Notes: generated by a model not told the origin, from the letters alone. A DNA stretch of 60,000 nucleotides from Symsagittifera roscoffensis (GCF_963678635.1 NC_087062.1:60927584-60987583), one strand, 5' to 3'. Positions 1 to 12,749 are shown, counted from the stretch's first letter. Translations and numbers: made by a program.

Positions 1-2250
1 GCTTTCAATTCTTGAAACTTTGCCCGAAATCAAGAAGCGGAAAGCTACTTGCGCGGTGTCTAAGTAGAAATTGATTCGGTGTTTTCGCTTGGAGATCGTT
101 CGAATCGGTGGATTCGGATGCGAGCTGGCGGTTGTTTCGAGACTTCTCAACTTAACAAAATGTGGTTATGAGGACTTCATCAATGGGTTACTGTTTGATA
201 AAACGGGTATTATGAAAATGTTATAAGAATCAGGTTTTTTTGAGACGCTTTGGAAAACTTCTGTTTTCTCAAAAACTACTCGATTGATTTTCAAAATGAT
301 GGTATTAATGAGAAGTCTCGCTGGCCACTCCCCTGTGTGCCTGAATAGTTCCCTAGTCTCTTTTTACCTTACCCGATTTTCTACAGCCTTCGAAAAAATT
401 TGTGGGGGAGGGATTTTGAACCAAATTTTTGGATTTTTAAAATTTTCTCGAAAACTACCCAGCCAAATTTGAGATTTTAGGTTGAACGGATAGAACAGAT
501 CTATGCCGAATTTTTTTCATTCAAAAAATTATGACCTTCGGAAACGTCAATTTTACAAATTTTGACCGTTTTTTGAAACTTTTCGGTTTTTCTCAAAAAG
601 TAGTCAACCAAATCTGAGGTTTTAGAAACAATGATTCAAATGGTTTGTCGGAAGCTCCGCTGCTTCAACATTTTAGCTGAATTTTTCCACATCAAAATTC
701 TTGCTCTCCGAAAATCAAATTTTCGGATTTTTGATCGTTTTTTAAAACTTTTTTTTCTCAAAAGTAACCTCCCAAATCTGAGATTTTGATTTCAATAGGT
801 GAAACGCTTTGGGTAAACTCTCCTGCATAAGCGGCTTCGTCCAATTTTTTTAACAAAAAACTATGACCCTCGGAAAACTCAAACTTTTGATTTTCTTAAA
901 CCAATTTTGAGCTTTTTTTTCTCTCGAAAACTAACCACCCAAATCTAATGAGCAACGTTTTAAGCATTAATCAACATAACAAATTCTTGTAATCAATTCA
1001 GTTTTCAAGAAAACTGAAGTAATGAATTAAATTAACGGATTTTCAAGTCAATAAATTGGGATTTACTTTTCTTCGCTATGTCTGTTTTTGAGATTACCCT
1101 TGTCCTTCCGCATCAGTACAAAAAAATGTAAAATTGATCAAATATGTTTTTCAACGCTAGTGATCCAAGAACGTAATAGAAAAACTTTTGGTGCTCTGGA
1201 CGAGCCTTTCCCGCACACCTCCAAGATGAAAAACACTGAGTGGATTGAACTTCCAGGTTAGGCCTTTATCAGCGAGTAAAATAGGCGCATGGATGGCGAT
1301 TCCAGTTCTCGATGCAGAAAACCAGCTCTTTGGACGAGCTAACGAAATTCGTACTATTGTCGGACCAGACGACGGAAGACTTTCCTTGCCGAGCAATGAA
1401 GCGTTTTATGCTCATTTAACATGAATTTGTGTCCATTAACGGAACAACCTCGAGATGAACGGCACGTGTCGTCATACACGTAAATAAGACGCATCAACGT
1501 TTCTAAAAACTTCGTCAAATCTTTACGGGGAACGCACAATGTAATTTACTCTGCAGTTCGCGAATGACGGTTGTCGGTAACCCAGTCGCTTGAGCCGAAG
1601 GTCAGCCATCATTAAGTTTGTTCTCGTCACGATTAACGTTTAAGGTATCTTTTTTTTTGTCCCACTTTAGACATTGTACGTGTGTCTCCTTGCTGTTTTC
1701 TGGATTTAACTTTTCTCCTAAATCTGAAACGTTGCTGACAAACTTGGTTAATAAACGCCCTCCTAGACTCTGCAATCGGATCGGCGCTAGAACCTAAGAA
1801 GTCATCCAAATAAATAACATTTTGGACGGCACAAGCAGCCAGAAAGTGGGGGAGTATTGAGCTCCAAAATGTGCCTTGTGTTCTGAAAAACACTCCTCAA
1901 AAAACGCAGAGAGTATTGATCGATTGTGCTACACCAACTTGCATGAAAATTTTTTCCATGTCAACGAAAACCACAGATTTGAATTGTCGGAACCAGAAGA
2001 GAACTTGTATTAAACTCTGTAGTAGATCAGGACCATCCAACGGTCACCGATTCGAGGATGTTCCTTGACATTTTGATGCACCATATATTAGCCGTCTCAC
2101 TTTTTCAGACTTGTTGGGATTTATCACTGGATGATGTGGTAGATACCAATCTCGAGCAGTTCGATTTTATGGTTAGTGCGTACCAACTTAGGTTAGTGTT
2201 AGGTAACAGTAATGACGAATTCGGGACTGTAGTAACAGGTAGCAACGCAA
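1..2250 (-). pseudogene. BEL/Pao retrotransposon pol fragment, copy 1 (RT and integrase, broken)
   Basis: Read on the minus strand in several broken frames. About 2,200-1,800 shows BEL/Pao reverse-transcriptase features: a GPDLLQSL-like stretch and the catalytic YLDD at about 1,801-1,815. Integrase pieces follow: a TRAVHLE-type segment at about 1,441-1,467, then at 1,396-1,157 a WSDN..NF segment and WKFNP..HLGG..ERL, the form taken by BEL/Pao integrase cores. Frameshifts and stops separate all pieces, so it is a relic. The copy runs off the left edge of the window. The same blocks occur at 3,780-5,340, including a shared repeat insertion, so the two are segmental duplicates and not separate insertions. 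Family assignment is by eye from motifs. Confidence 0.75.
240..960. repeat. Degenerate tandem array inside the BEL/Pao copy
   Basis: About five degenerate units of roughly 120-160 bp. Each carries a segment like TTCTCAAAAACTA followed by an ACCAAATCTGAG-like motif and a T-rich stretch. A shorter version (about 4,010-4,290) sits at the same place in the second BEL/Pao copy, so the array predates the duplication and then expanded here or shrank there. No coding potential is seen. Confidence 0.6.
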
Positions 2251-2259
2251 TCTGATGAT

Positions 2260-3355
2260 GTGATGACGTCATGAGATGAAACCTAACTGCCAGTGGGAGT
2301 CTCGTGGCCGAAGTTTCAGCAGAACTGACTAGCATTTCTATGTAAAATTTGTTTCAACATAACGTAAAGCAGCAAAATAATCTTTCCACTTTATTTTTTT
2401 TCAATGTGTTAGCAGTTATCTATTTTATTTCAAAATCAAATTAATCATTTTGGGGCAAGTTTTGTTACCAATTAAAGGAAAAACAAGACAAAATCGATCG
2501 CTTTTTTTTCATTTTCTCTCCACATCAAATTTTCCATTTTTTCAATTGTCTTATCACAAAACGCGTGATGTTAAAAAGAACAAGTGAGCTCACAAAAGTT
2601 ATATTGTTCACCATATAAAGTTTAATTGCATTATAACAACGTGAAGTTAGTTTTTAAAAAGTGAATCTCAAATGTGTGTGTGTGGGTGGGGGGTTTGATG
2701 AAAAGAGCCAATTAATCATAACCAGCTAAATTCCGGGTCACGCCAAAATCGATCGTCCTTGTTATTCAAGGTTTACAGTACATCAGAGGCACGTTAGGAT
2801 TTTATCAAGCAAGTGTGGTGGAATTTTCAAAAACTAAAATTTTCTACAAACTTTGGTTTCGCAGTTTCTGATTGTTACAAAAATGGCAGGCGGACTAAAT
2901 AGGCCACAACATATTTTGTCTTACTACTTAATATTTTGTAAAACCCAACATTACACCCTAAAATTGATGCTTATATGAGTAAAGGAGGGGGGGGGGGGTG
3001 TAAGGACGAAGAGCCAAAAAGCATAATTGAAACCTGTACTTTTTTGATGTTATTCCTGATAACCAAAACGGTGTGTCAAGTGAAAGAAAAATAAATTTAA
3101 CTGAGGACTTTTTTATAACTCAGACTCGGTTTAATACATAATTTTTCGTTAAACTCATTTTTCCTACAATCTCAATTCGTGGGCATCTAAACATTTCGAA
3201 ATGTCAACAATTTGTTTGTGAACATAAACCTGAACGAATTAATATATCAAACTTCTTGCAGCAAAAGGTCAGTTGAACAAACAAAATTTTTCAACAAAAT
3301 CATCTACTAAACATATTTGATTTAAAACCGCACTAGACTTAATTTAGTTCAAATT
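2260..3355 (-). repeat. Probable degenerate 3' LTR region of the BEL/Pao relic; no gene
   Basis: No gene is visible. Bases about 3,100-3,460 resemble 9,790-10,150 (shared GGGCATCTAAACATTTC and CTAGACTTAATTTAGTTCAA), placed just after the end of pol as a 3' LTR would be. Left of 3,100 the resemblance fades. The stretch also has G-rich tracts near 2,688 and 2,988. LTR identity is inferred from position and partial similarity only. Confidence 0.35.
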
Positions 3356-3670
3356 TTACATGCAAAGGTTAATGGGTTTTCTTAGTTTTAAGACAATTTT
3401 TAACTTGAAACCAACCCAAATAAATTTATATGAAATGGCTACGTTATAAAACGAAAGTACAGTTAGCAGCGTTAAAATCCTCCGCCCCAAAGTAGCAATA
3501 ACAGGTGCGAGATTCAAAATTTGACGGGCGTACTCGCCGGCTAACGATCTAATAACGGCGGACCGGGCTATGTCGTTGTTACCGTAATTCAACGATTTGA
3601 TTCGCGGTAACGGGTAATGGCCTCTTGGACTATTGTCTTCAATCATCCAAAAGAGATCACCAGTTTTCAA
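3356..3670 (-). pseudogene. BEL/Pao pol C-terminus (DUF5641-like)
   Basis: The minus-strand frame begins with a GDLFWMIEDNSPRGHYPL-type stretch and continues SAVIRSLAGEYARQI..LAPV. This matches the conserved block after the integrase core in BEL/Pao polyproteins, where the usual pattern is GDLV....PRG.WPL followed by R..SGEY.RP...L. It is the natural downstream end of the pol relic starting near 5.3 kb. It is separated from the integrase core by a broken stretch holding the inserted repeat array, so it is not a working protein. Confidence 0.7.
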
Positions 3671-3779
3671 GAGTGATTCTGGCGAAAAAAAACCAATCCG
3701 CTCGTTTGTTAAGCATTGGTATGTACTAACGGAGCCAACGAGTCCAGTTGGAAATTGCAGAGGATTGCACTCAGCGTAG

Positions 3780-5340
3780 CGCTTTCGATGATTGAAACTT
3801 TGCCCGAAATCAAGAAGCGGAAAGCTACTTGGGCGGTGTCTGAGTAGAAATTGATTCGGTGTTTTCGCTTGGAGATTGTTCGGAACGGTGGATTTTGATG
3901 CGAGCGGGCGCTTGTTTTGAGACTGCTCAACGTAACAAAATGTGGTTATGAGGACTTCATCAGTGAGTTCCTGTTTGATAAAACAGTTATTATGAAAATA
4001 TTTTAAGAATCAGGTTTTTTTGAGACGCTTTGGAAAACTTCCGTTTTCTCAAAAACTACTCGATTGATATTCAAAATGATGGTATTAATGAGAAGTCTCG
4101 CTGGCCACTCCCCTGTGTGCTTGCATAGTTCCCTAGTCTCTTTTTACCTTACCCGATTTTCTACAGCCTTCGAAAAAATTTGTGGGGGGGGATTTTGAAC
4201 CAAATTTTTGGATTTTTTATATTTTCTCGAAAACTACCCAACCAAATTTGACATTTTAGTTTGATCGGATAGAACAGATCTATGCCGCTCAATTGGGATT
4301 TACTATTTCTTAGCTATGTCTGTTTTTAAGATTACCCTTGTCTTTCCGCATCAGTACAAAAAATGTAAAATTGATCAAATACGTTTTTCAACGCTAGTTG
4401 GCCTCTAGTTTTCGTGATCCAAGAATGTCATAGAAAAACTTTTGGTGCTCTGGACGAGCCTTTCCCGCACACCTCCAAGATGAAAGGTACTGGGTGGATT
4501 GAACTTCCAGGTTAGGCCTTTATCGGCGAGCAAAACAGGCGCATGGATGGCGATTCCAGTTCTCGATGCAGAAAACCAGCTCTTTGTCGGACCAGACTAC
4601 GGAAGGCATTCCTTGCCGAGCAATGAAGCGTTCTATGCTCATTTAACAAGAATTTGTGTCCATTAACGGAACAACCTCGAGATGAACGGCACGTGTCGTC
4701 ATACACGTAAATAAGACGCATCAACGTTTCTAAAAACTTCGTCAAATCTTTACGTGGAACGGGACGAGGTTATTTAGTCTGTAGTTCGCGAATGACGGTT
4801 GTCGGTAATCCAGTCGCTTGAGCCGAAGAACAGCCATCATTAAGCTTGTTCTCGCCACGATTAACATTTAAGGTATCCTGCTTTTCGTCCCACTTTAGAC
4901 ATTGTACGTGTGTCTCCTTGCTGTTTTCTGGATTTAACTTTTCTCGGATCGGCGCTAGAACCTAAAAAGTCATCCAAATAAATAATATTTTGGACGGCAC
5001 AAGCAGCAGCTTAAAAGTGGGGGAGTATCGAGCTCCAAAATGTGCCTAGTGTTCTGAAAAACACTCCACAAAAAACGCAGAGAGTGTTGATCGATTGTGA
5101 TACATCAACTTGCATGAACATTCTTTCCATGTCAACGAAAACTACAGATTTGAATTATCGGAACCAAAAGAGAACTTGTATTAAACTCTGTAGCAGATCA
5201 GGACCATCCAATGGTCACCGATTTGAGGATGTTCCTTGACATTTTGATGCACCATGTATTTGCCGTCTCACCTTTTCAGACTTGTTGGGATTTATCACTG
5301 GATGATGTGGTAGATACCATTCTCGAGCAGTGCGATTTTA
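3780..5340 (-). pseudogene. BEL/Pao reverse transcriptase and integrase, copy 2 (broken)
   Basis: Minus strand. RT blocks lie at about 5,330-4,960: an NPNKSEKVRR-like start, GPDLLQSL, VDMERMFMQVDV, and YLDD near 4,969-4,983. Integrase pieces at about 4,745-4,400 include the TRAVHLE-type segment. Several frameshifts and stops split the frames, for example between the two integrase halves at about 4,600. Compared with copy 1 the inserted array is shorter (about 4,010-4,290). The BEL/Pao assignment rests on recognisable motifs and on the gag-PR-RT-IN order with the segments at 6.0-8.4 kb. Confidence 0.75.
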
Positions 5341-5997
5341 AGGTTAGTGCGGACCAACAGTAACAGCGTATTCTTTATCGAGATCGTCCTTGATACTCTG
5401 ACTATAGCGTTGCTTCAAACTGACGTCTTTATCGAAACATTTTTCAAGAGAATTTAACTGCGCGAGAGCGGTTTGGTAGTTGTTGGGCAATTGCGTGTGG
5501 TTCCCAGCCCAGAGCGTACCTACAATAGATCGCTCTTAGTCGTGATATGTTGACGACTGGAGAATTCGTACCACACGTTTATCCGCAGCGGAGCGAGGAT
5601 GAGCATCTTTGTTCCGTACGACTCAAATTCATACCACTGCTGGACTTGATCGACTAAAAAAGTAACCTCAGCACAACATAAAAGATATTTTCAAAAGCCA
5701 ACCTATGGGGAGCCGAACGGCAAAAGGAGCGAATTGTGTTTTGCCTCCAACCCACTATACTCGTTCAATGGCATGAATGCAGCCTTATCCTAAAATCATT
5801 TTTATCTTCGAGTAGTTAGAGAAAATGGGATCAAGATATTCATAATGCGGGTAGAGTCGCTGAAGCGAAAGGACTTTCACAACATCGCTTCTCACGTTGA
5901 TATCTTCTTTAACAAAAGGATGAACGTTAAACGAGTAACTTTCCAATAAAAAAGTTTTACCGTTATTTCGACCTGTTTTGTGGTAATTGTCTGCTTA

Positions 5998-6125
5998 TTG
6001 GGAGTCGATTCCATTCACAGTCAGCTCTAGCGGTGATCCAGACAACTGAAGCTGATCGGCGAGTTTCGAAGACAACCATGAATGACTACAGTCGTTGTCA
6101 CACAAAACTAAGCAGTTTGTGCTGA
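5998..6125 (-). pseudogene. BEL/Pao aspartic protease fragment
   Basis: Minus-strand translation gives a stretch reading LCDNDCSHSWLSSKLADQL and then LELTVNGIDSQ. This is the BEL/Pao retroviral-type protease pattern (normally LLDSGS..SWI...LA..L.L......L.V.GI). The usual DSG active site reads DND here. It lies in the expected place between gag (6.7-8.4 kb) and RT (5.3-5.0 kb). No intact frame links it to either side. Confidence 0.65.
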
Positions 6126-6687
6126 TAGTTTCCGACGAAACACTTAAAGTTAGAAGATTTGTTAGCAGATTGGCATGTTTTTGGTGTGCACAGGCGTAGT
6201 TTATTTCATTTTTACCCTCTTTCTTTGTTATTTGATTGAAAAAAAAGGTTCTCCGCCGTGCAACAAAGTGTTTTTTGCGCTCTCAGATCGGTCTTTGGTG
6301 CTTTTTCTAGCTCGAAGACAATTTCAAAACAAATATTCAGGTTGCATGTACGAAAACCACACTCTCTGTTCGGCTGCAAATTTAGCACGAGGTTTTCTCT
6401 TTAAAAACTTTACAGTTCTAATTTCCGTGCTAGCCTTTGCGTCGCAATTGCCTTTGCGTCGCAATTTAGCGTCGCGTCTTTCTCTTTCAAAATTAACAAT
6501 TCCAATTTCTGGACATTGCGGTGTTTACCTTTTTGGCAACGTCGATTTGTTGCTGTTTGAATCTAAACTTTCGAGGTTGCCCTTATAATATCGGCACGAT
6601 GGCTATCTTCTTTTTTGAGGTTTTAGGAGCGCTAGTACGCAATCCAAAACTCCTTTTTATTTGGTGAGAGTTTACAGAGAGCCTCAT

Positions 6688-8394
6688 TTAACAATGATAC
6701 AGCTTTGAGGAGTAAACCGGGGACTTAAAAACACTTACAAGACTTGGAATAATTGAAGCAAAACTGATTATGCGTTCGGAGTAATGCATCTCTAGCGGCT
6801 GAAAACGATTGAGTTTGTCGAGATGCACACTAACTACTGTCTGAGTTTGGCCGAATAGGCGTTTCAAAGTATTCAGTTCATCTTTGTACATCTTGCCAAA
6901 GAAAGCAAACTTACATATAGCTCATTTAGCTCTGCCTGTCACGAGCGTTTTAAGATACGTTAGCTTATTATCCAGAAATTGAGTAATTCAACTAAGTCTC
7001 GAATGTTAACCGGTTTGTCCTTAAAAAGTTGTTCATTTGCAAAAATGGAGCGTCAGATGGCGGAAGTAGAGGGACAGGCATTTGAAACAATGTTGATGTG
7101 GGATATGTTTCACCAAAATTCTGATGAGTATAGAGAGTGGGGGAACGAGTTCGAGTTTTAAACGGAATATGATTGACCATGAGGTGTCACTGTCAGAGCT
7201 ATATGGGGCTGAGAAGGAAATTGTACAATAAATCCCGCTGACGGTACTGTGAGAGATAACCAAACTGGTTTCTCAGTGAAATTATCTGCATCGAACGGAT
7301 TGGGAGGAGCGTTAGACTGAAACGACGGACCATAATTGGTGTTTCTGCTGTTTGCCGAGGCACGGCGGAGTTATCAAACCATGTGGCGGGCGCGGTGTCA
7401 CAAAAGCTAACTTTAGCGGCGGCGACAGTAACCGACAGAAGGGATGCGATAGTGCGACTGATCGTGGTAGCTGAAACTTTTACAGCTAGTGACGGTAACA
7501 TTGACCCGCTTGAAATTTGACTCGGATCAACACGGTGCGGTTCGAAAGCACTAACGTTCGCGGGCAATTCAAATCGGTACTGGCATGCTTTAATTGGTGG
7601 TTTTATTGACCCAAGCGTCGGTTCGCAGAGAACCAATGTCATTTTCTGCAACGGCAAGGTCGCATAAACTGCTATTTTGGACTTTCTCTTTGACATCAGC
7701 ATCGTCATCTTGAAGCCCAATTTCAGTTAAAGTAGCTTCTGCTAACTTCAGTTTACTTTTTTTTGCTAACTGTCCAAGCTCTAGTTGGTGTTTCTGAAAG
7801 ATTAACTGGTGTTTTGTTGTTTCAAACGGATCTTGAGATTTCATTCTGTCGTTCGGTCTTTTCTCGACGGAGTTTCACAACTTTGAGATCTCAGCTTTTC
7901 TGACTCGATATAACCGAAGCGATTGTGATGATTATGCTGGCTATTACGAGTTGATATAAATTGCGAGCGTGGAATGGAGTACCCAGAGCTTATTCCACTC
8001 CATCCATTACTTTTATCGAGGTAAGAAAGTGCTTTAGACAGAACATCATCACGTGTCACGGTAATTCTGTGGAGCCAGTGTTCAGATTCGGAAAGGCTTA
8101 CCTGATTTTGATGTTTAAGTTTGGAGAATTTTTCTTTTTAGAGACGAAATTTCATATCCACTTATCAATTTGCAAACGACGGTCTTTTCTCTCGATGGCC
8201 TCGAGGATGCACTCAAGAAATACATAGTTTTTCTCTAGTTTGCTTCTCACTATTGAGAGACGATTCAATTTCTTGGTAGTATGGTGTGTCACTTGTGGCT
8301 GGGAAGGACCGGTTTCGTTATTTTGGGAACAAACGGAATCCATCTTGGCACCGAAAAAGAACCTGAGCGTCAAACAACCCCTGAGCGATGTCAA
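6688..8394 (-). pseudogene. BEL/Pao gag region (broken frames)
   Basis: A run of minus-strand open pieces from 8,394 down to 6,688. The first (8,394-8,152) is N-terminal gag-like, with LNRLSIVRSKLEKN. The next two (8,059-7,841 and 7,844-7,590) are polar and low in similarity. The last (6,891-6,688) reads LKRLFGQTQTVVSVHLDKL..FQPL..HYSE..ISF, the pattern of the DUF1759 gag domain of BEL/Pao elements. Stops and frame changes separate the pieces. Together with the protease, RT, integrase and DUF5641 blocks this gives a nearly complete but dead element of about 5 kb internal length. Confidence 0.65.
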
Positions 8395-9376
8395 CCGAGG
8401 TAAGTAACTAATTCAGTTCGATGTTTCAAAACAATAGGGAAGAAGAATCCTGAGGAAAGGACCCTGGCGGGAAAAATCGGTATCGCAACGTTACTGGTCC
8501 TACTTAAACTAACAGAGTGATCAGTAGTGTGGATAACGGGGAACCCAAATGAGGTAACTAAACTAACATAAATAATTTAAGCTTGAGTTTGAGAGAAAAA
8601 AGGACAACTTAAAAGCAATGCTGAAACAAAATATCAGCATAAAAACGAACGGTTTGTTTGGACGCGGTTTAGTCTTTCTCTTTTAATGTTTGGGCTTTCA
8701 AATGTTTTCGTTGCTTTTTTCCATTTTTTTTTGTTTCTTTTTGCCTTATTGATGTAATGAGGTCTTTACAACGGCGTAAAATGGTCACCAAAGTTTTTTT
8801 CAAGTGCATGCTCTTGATGTAATTGCTTACTCTTTTAATGCAAAATAGGATTTTCAGCGTTTTTCTTTGAAATAACCTGTTTCCTTATAGAGATAATTAA
8901 GGGCTTAGTTTTGTTTAAGGCTTCATCTTTTTATCAGTTCCATACCTTGACAATATATAAATTATTTTACCTTGTCCTCGTAATTACTGAACAATCGAGA
9001 CACTTGTGTTATAGAGAGACATTAATCGTTTTTACTTATGGCACGACTTACTGAGTTTTTGATTAAATAGTGCCATAAAACTATTATGGTGAATTCATTA
9101 AACTGAACATTTTTTTGTTTTTTTTTTGCATTGAAACTTAAGCTTTATCTTTTCATAGCTAAGCAAGTTCGGCTCAATTGTTCTTTAACCTCAGGGGGTT
9201 TTGCTTCATTAGCATAAAACAAAGAGCTTGCTTCTAGAATGAAGCCCAGGTTAAATTAAGCGTTGAAGCAAAAATAGGACCTTAACAACATTACTCAAGG
9301 TAGATGATTAAAACATTTAGATTGAGGGGGTGAAGCGAAACTACAACAGGGGGAAATAACACTAAAAGGTGGTACA
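8395..9376 (-). other. Non-coding leader of the BEL/Pao relic
   Basis: No gene seen. The stretch lies between the gag start and the LTR-like sequence and is AT-rich with simple T runs. From 9,297 onward it is shared with 34,657, where the second copy of the ~10-kb segmental duplication begins, so a duplication breakpoint lies inside the retroelement leader. Confidence 0.4.
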
Positions 9377-10152
9377 GTAGTGACGATTTATTGTATGGAT
9401 CTTGAAAGTAAACGGTTACGGACTGCGAAAATGGTTGGTTACAATAAACGGATCGCACCGATAAACGGACGGGTTAACTTCTATGAGTGCCAGACAACCT
9501 CTGGAAGATCTCCCGAAGTAGGAAAACTCAACAACAAAATCTGAGTACGGCTTCGCACAAGGCACGCTTTCTGGGATCAAAACGCGATGCGGAAAGGGCG
9601 GAATAAAAACTAAGGCAGAATATGAAGCCGAGAGCATGAATAGAATTAAGAAGGTTTTGCATCAATTTCGAAATGTAAACCAGCTATTCCAAACTAAAAA
9701 CTGTGTTGATTTCTATTCCCGAGTCGCAGCACCAAATATTCATGACAAGCAGGACAATGTGTAAAATAAAAAATACAGAATTCAATTAAGGATTTTATAT
9801 AACTCAGATTTGGTCAATTTGAACATTTTTAAAAGTCGCACTTCTCCCACAATCTCAAATTGTGGGCATCTAAACATTTCAATATTTCAACAATTTTCTG
9901 TTCAAATTATGTCTGAACAAATTGATCTATCAAACTTGTTGAGGCAGAAGCTCAGTTTAACAAACAAATATTTCAACAAAATCAGCTACTAAAAATATTT
10001 GAACAAAAACCGAAACTAGACTTAATTTAGTTCAAGTTTTAGGTTGGAGTGTTCTCTTTATTTTAAGACAAATTTTTAGTTAAAACCAACCCAAAAAATT
10101 TTATATGAAACGACTACATTATAAAACCTACCTACAAATAGCCGCGCTAACA
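9377..10152 (-). repeat. Probable 5' LTR of BEL/Pao relic
   Basis: On the minus strand the segment begins TGTTAGCGCGGC at 10,152, like the TGTTA start of many BEL/Pao LTRs. It ends near 9,377 soon after an AATAAA (in ACAATAAATCGTCACTACTG). It lies directly upstream of the leader and gag and partly resembles 3,100-3,460. Related copies occur at 13,079-13,635 and 34,738-35,485 as parts of the segmental duplications. The short open frame at 9,416-9,637, repeated at 34,773-34,994, lies within it and is probably not a gene. The ends are inferred. Confidence 0.45.
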
Positions 10153-10717
10153 GGTGTCGCTTTTTTGATACAGACTATATTGATTTGCCAAACACTCCGA
10201 AAAAATTGAAAACCTATTTTTACCACCCTTTCTTCATGGCGTGAGAACGTTTGGAAAATTACCAAAAGTAGTTTTTGAGCCCTGAGAAGTTTTTGACCAA
10301 CTATAAGGCTCCTTTTCTCTCCTCACATAACCATCAATTTTTTGGCGTAACGAGACCAAAAATGTTTGTCATAGCCTACTTAGTCCGCATGCCAAGTTTT
10401 GTAACAATCAAACAATGAGAATAGAAAATTATTAGTGAAAATTCGCTGGTGGGGGAAAAGAGCCAACTATAATACATATTGACACTCTTAGATGCGTTTA
10501 AACAAAATGTAGGATCAATAGGACAAAGCTTTACTGATTTTTGGATTCTTGGTAGGCGAAAATGAATGCCATATAAAGTTTCGGTTTCGAACGGCGACCC
10601 TTAGGGACCTCAGTAGGTCAAGTCTTTGAGGGTAATGTCGACGCCCGCTCCTTTAATACCGCCCCTGACATAAATTACTAATAACAGTAGAAAAAAATGT
10701 TTTTGAATGATAAATTG

Positions 10718-12025
10718 TTATTGAATATAGCAACGCGATTTCTTTACATTTTTTGGACTATTGTTCTGATTGTTTCTCTGAAAAGTATTTTGAACTATTG
10801 TTTCTCTGTCATCATAATGAATCGCATTTCCAAAAATTTCTGCATTTTTGTCAACAGAAAACTCTTTTTTCGCCAAAGACACTGAAGAGTTGTCCTTGAA
10901 CTGTTTTCTCGTCCTCCAATTCAGTTCCTCGTCAAGATAATTTAGACATGAAATTGTTTGCTCGCTGAGTGACTGGTCCACATAAGCGACATAGTTGCCA
11001 ACAATCATACATTTGATAGCATGTTTTTTAATTATTCCAAAATGATCGTTGGTAAGGGGTTCGATTCTGTCACAAAACTCGTTGTTGTAAGAGGTGCTCA
11101 AGCATAAAACTTCCAGTTTTGTTTGAACTTCCAGGACTGCAATAATTGTTTCCAGAATATTCGGAGGCATCCAAGCACATTCATAAACCAAAATGCGGAG
11201 ATCGCAAATCAGTTCCGATATAATTGGAAACGCCAGTGAAAATTATTCGGAGCATCTAGAAAAAACTCTCAGAAATTGAATGCTTCGAGATTTTAGAAAG
11301 CACGGTAATAACTCGAATTGAGTTTCGACGGCTATGCAGTTTTGTGGAAAAAAAAATTTGTTGTATGAATTGGAAAGTTCCATTGATCAGTTGGGAGATG
11401 AATAAATTCCAAACTTGGAAAACTGTTTTCCAAAATCCGAGGGAGTAAATGTAGAGAATTCATTTTTTGGTTTAAAAAAATGGCTTAAATTCCGTCAAAA
11501 ATGGCTAGTTAAAAAGTCGAAATTTGTCTGAAGAAAAAAAACCACTCCGAGCACAAATATTCCGTTACTTTCGTATCGAAACTCGGAACAATAACCGAAT
11601 CAAGATCTTTTTCAAGTTTTTGGGAAATAAATAGGGAATCGATAACAACGACTCTAACAGGTTCAGTTGAAAATCAGCGTCTTCGGAGATTATGATTGTC
11701 AGCACTAGCCGGTCGAATTTCCAATAATGTTTTGATTGATTTTGATTTTTCTGAGATGTACAGCAAATGACTCAGCTTTCAACCAACTTTCGCAATCTAT
11801 TCTAATTCTCAGTGGAAAACACAAACATGCTTGCGAAACAACCTGATAGATGTACCTACAAGTCCGCAACAAACTCACGATATCTTTTGAACATTTTGAA
11901 AAAGATTGCTCAAAATCATCAACACGACAGCATCGGCCATTGATTAACAGTTGACAAAATTTCTTAAAAAAAGAAGCTGGTAAAACAAATAGGAATGGCG
12001 TTGTCGAATTTTTGCATTGTTGCAT
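10718..12025 (-). pseudogene. F-box/LRR-like gene, copy A (broken)
   Basis: Two separate minus-strand pieces of one gene. The 5' piece (12,025-11,705) starts with an ATG (MQQCKNSTTP...) and contains the SLLRTCRYIYQVVSQACL and PLRIRIDCESW segments, resembling an F-box-type N-terminus. The 3' piece (11,191-10,718) contains the C-terminal part, with about 80 residues that copy C lacks. Between them, 11,220-11,700 is shifted out of frame and lacks about 370 bp of leucine-rich sequence found in copy C. The gene is dead here. Function is unknown; the F-box/LRR reading is an inference from overall pattern. Confidence 0.5.
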
Positions 12026-12338
12026 TTTTCAAAATCTCAAGCTTGGTTTTCTGTAGAATATATTTTGAGTTGAACAATTTGACGACAATTTTGTAAAGGT
12101 TTATGGCTTTGTTTGTTTTATTTAAGCATGGTAACAGTTCATGCATGGTAAAAATAATTATGAATATCATATGCAGACATACCATGTGTACCGTAGAAGC
12201 TTCAAAAATTTGCTAGGATGTAAATCTAGCAATCATTTTATTATCAGAAAAATTATCACAAAAAATTGCCGAAAAACTTTATCAGACAAACGATCATCCG
12301 AGAATTTTTCGAAACGAAAAAAATCACGTTGGAAAAAA

Positions 12339-12420
12339 CAGATTCTGACCAGTTTCGATCTCAGGATCTTTGGCCTCCCCGGCGTATTCGTTACTTCCAG
12401 ACCAAAGACCAAGTGTGCCG
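12339..12420 (-). repeat. tRNA-like module of a dispersed repeat
   Basis: The minus strand carries an A-box-like TTGGTCTTTGGTCTGGAAG and, about 40 bp on, a B-box-like segment followed by a T run. Equivalent modules lie at 16,701-16,784, 40,291-40,370, 42,152-42,232, 46,975-47,033, 48,868-48,945 and 55,813-55,885. It is a fossil polymerase III promoter head of a SINE-like repeat. Open frames crossing it (12,141-12,494 and its copies) are not genes. Confidence 0.5.
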
Positions 12421-12551
12421 GAGAAGCCAAGAAACTTGAAAATACTATCAATATCATGAGTACTGATATTACTTTGCAAGTGAACTGTCAGTAGTGGCAG
12501 TAGATTGGTAGCAGTTCACCACTTAAATGGAGTGCATGAGAATGAAGTCTA

Positions 12552-12749
12552 GTGATTCGAGGTATACTTTCCAACAAAATTTTAAAAAGAAAAGAAAAAT
12601 CCGATTTGGTAACGAATGCTAATCGCGAGCGTAGTAACCTTTTTGCCAGCAGCTATGCGCAGATGGAATATGTGTACAGAAACAGTAAATCGCGTTTATG
12701 GGATGTTGATTGCATCGAATATACTTTTACTGGCGATATTAAGAAGTAA
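12552..12749 (+). repeat. Conserved 65-codon open stretch in the dispersed repeat, probably non-coding
   Basis: Copies occur at 16,916-17,113, 40,501-40,698 and 42,363-42,560. It follows the tRNA-like module. None has an ATG start at its 5' end. The core AATCGCGAGCGTA is recognisable in diverged form at about 49,055. I record it because it stays open in four copies, but these are recent segmental duplicates and openness is weak evidence of coding. Confidence 0.3.

Noticed and set aside
6175-6588. 137-codon plus-strand frame
   Set aside because: Antisense to the BEL/Pao gag-protease junction; hydrophobic by base composition.
12141-12494. 117-codon plus-strand frame, repeated at 16,550-16,858
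   Set aside because: Spans the tRNA-like module; both strands are open here (12,233-12,457) and the sequence is a dispersed repeat.
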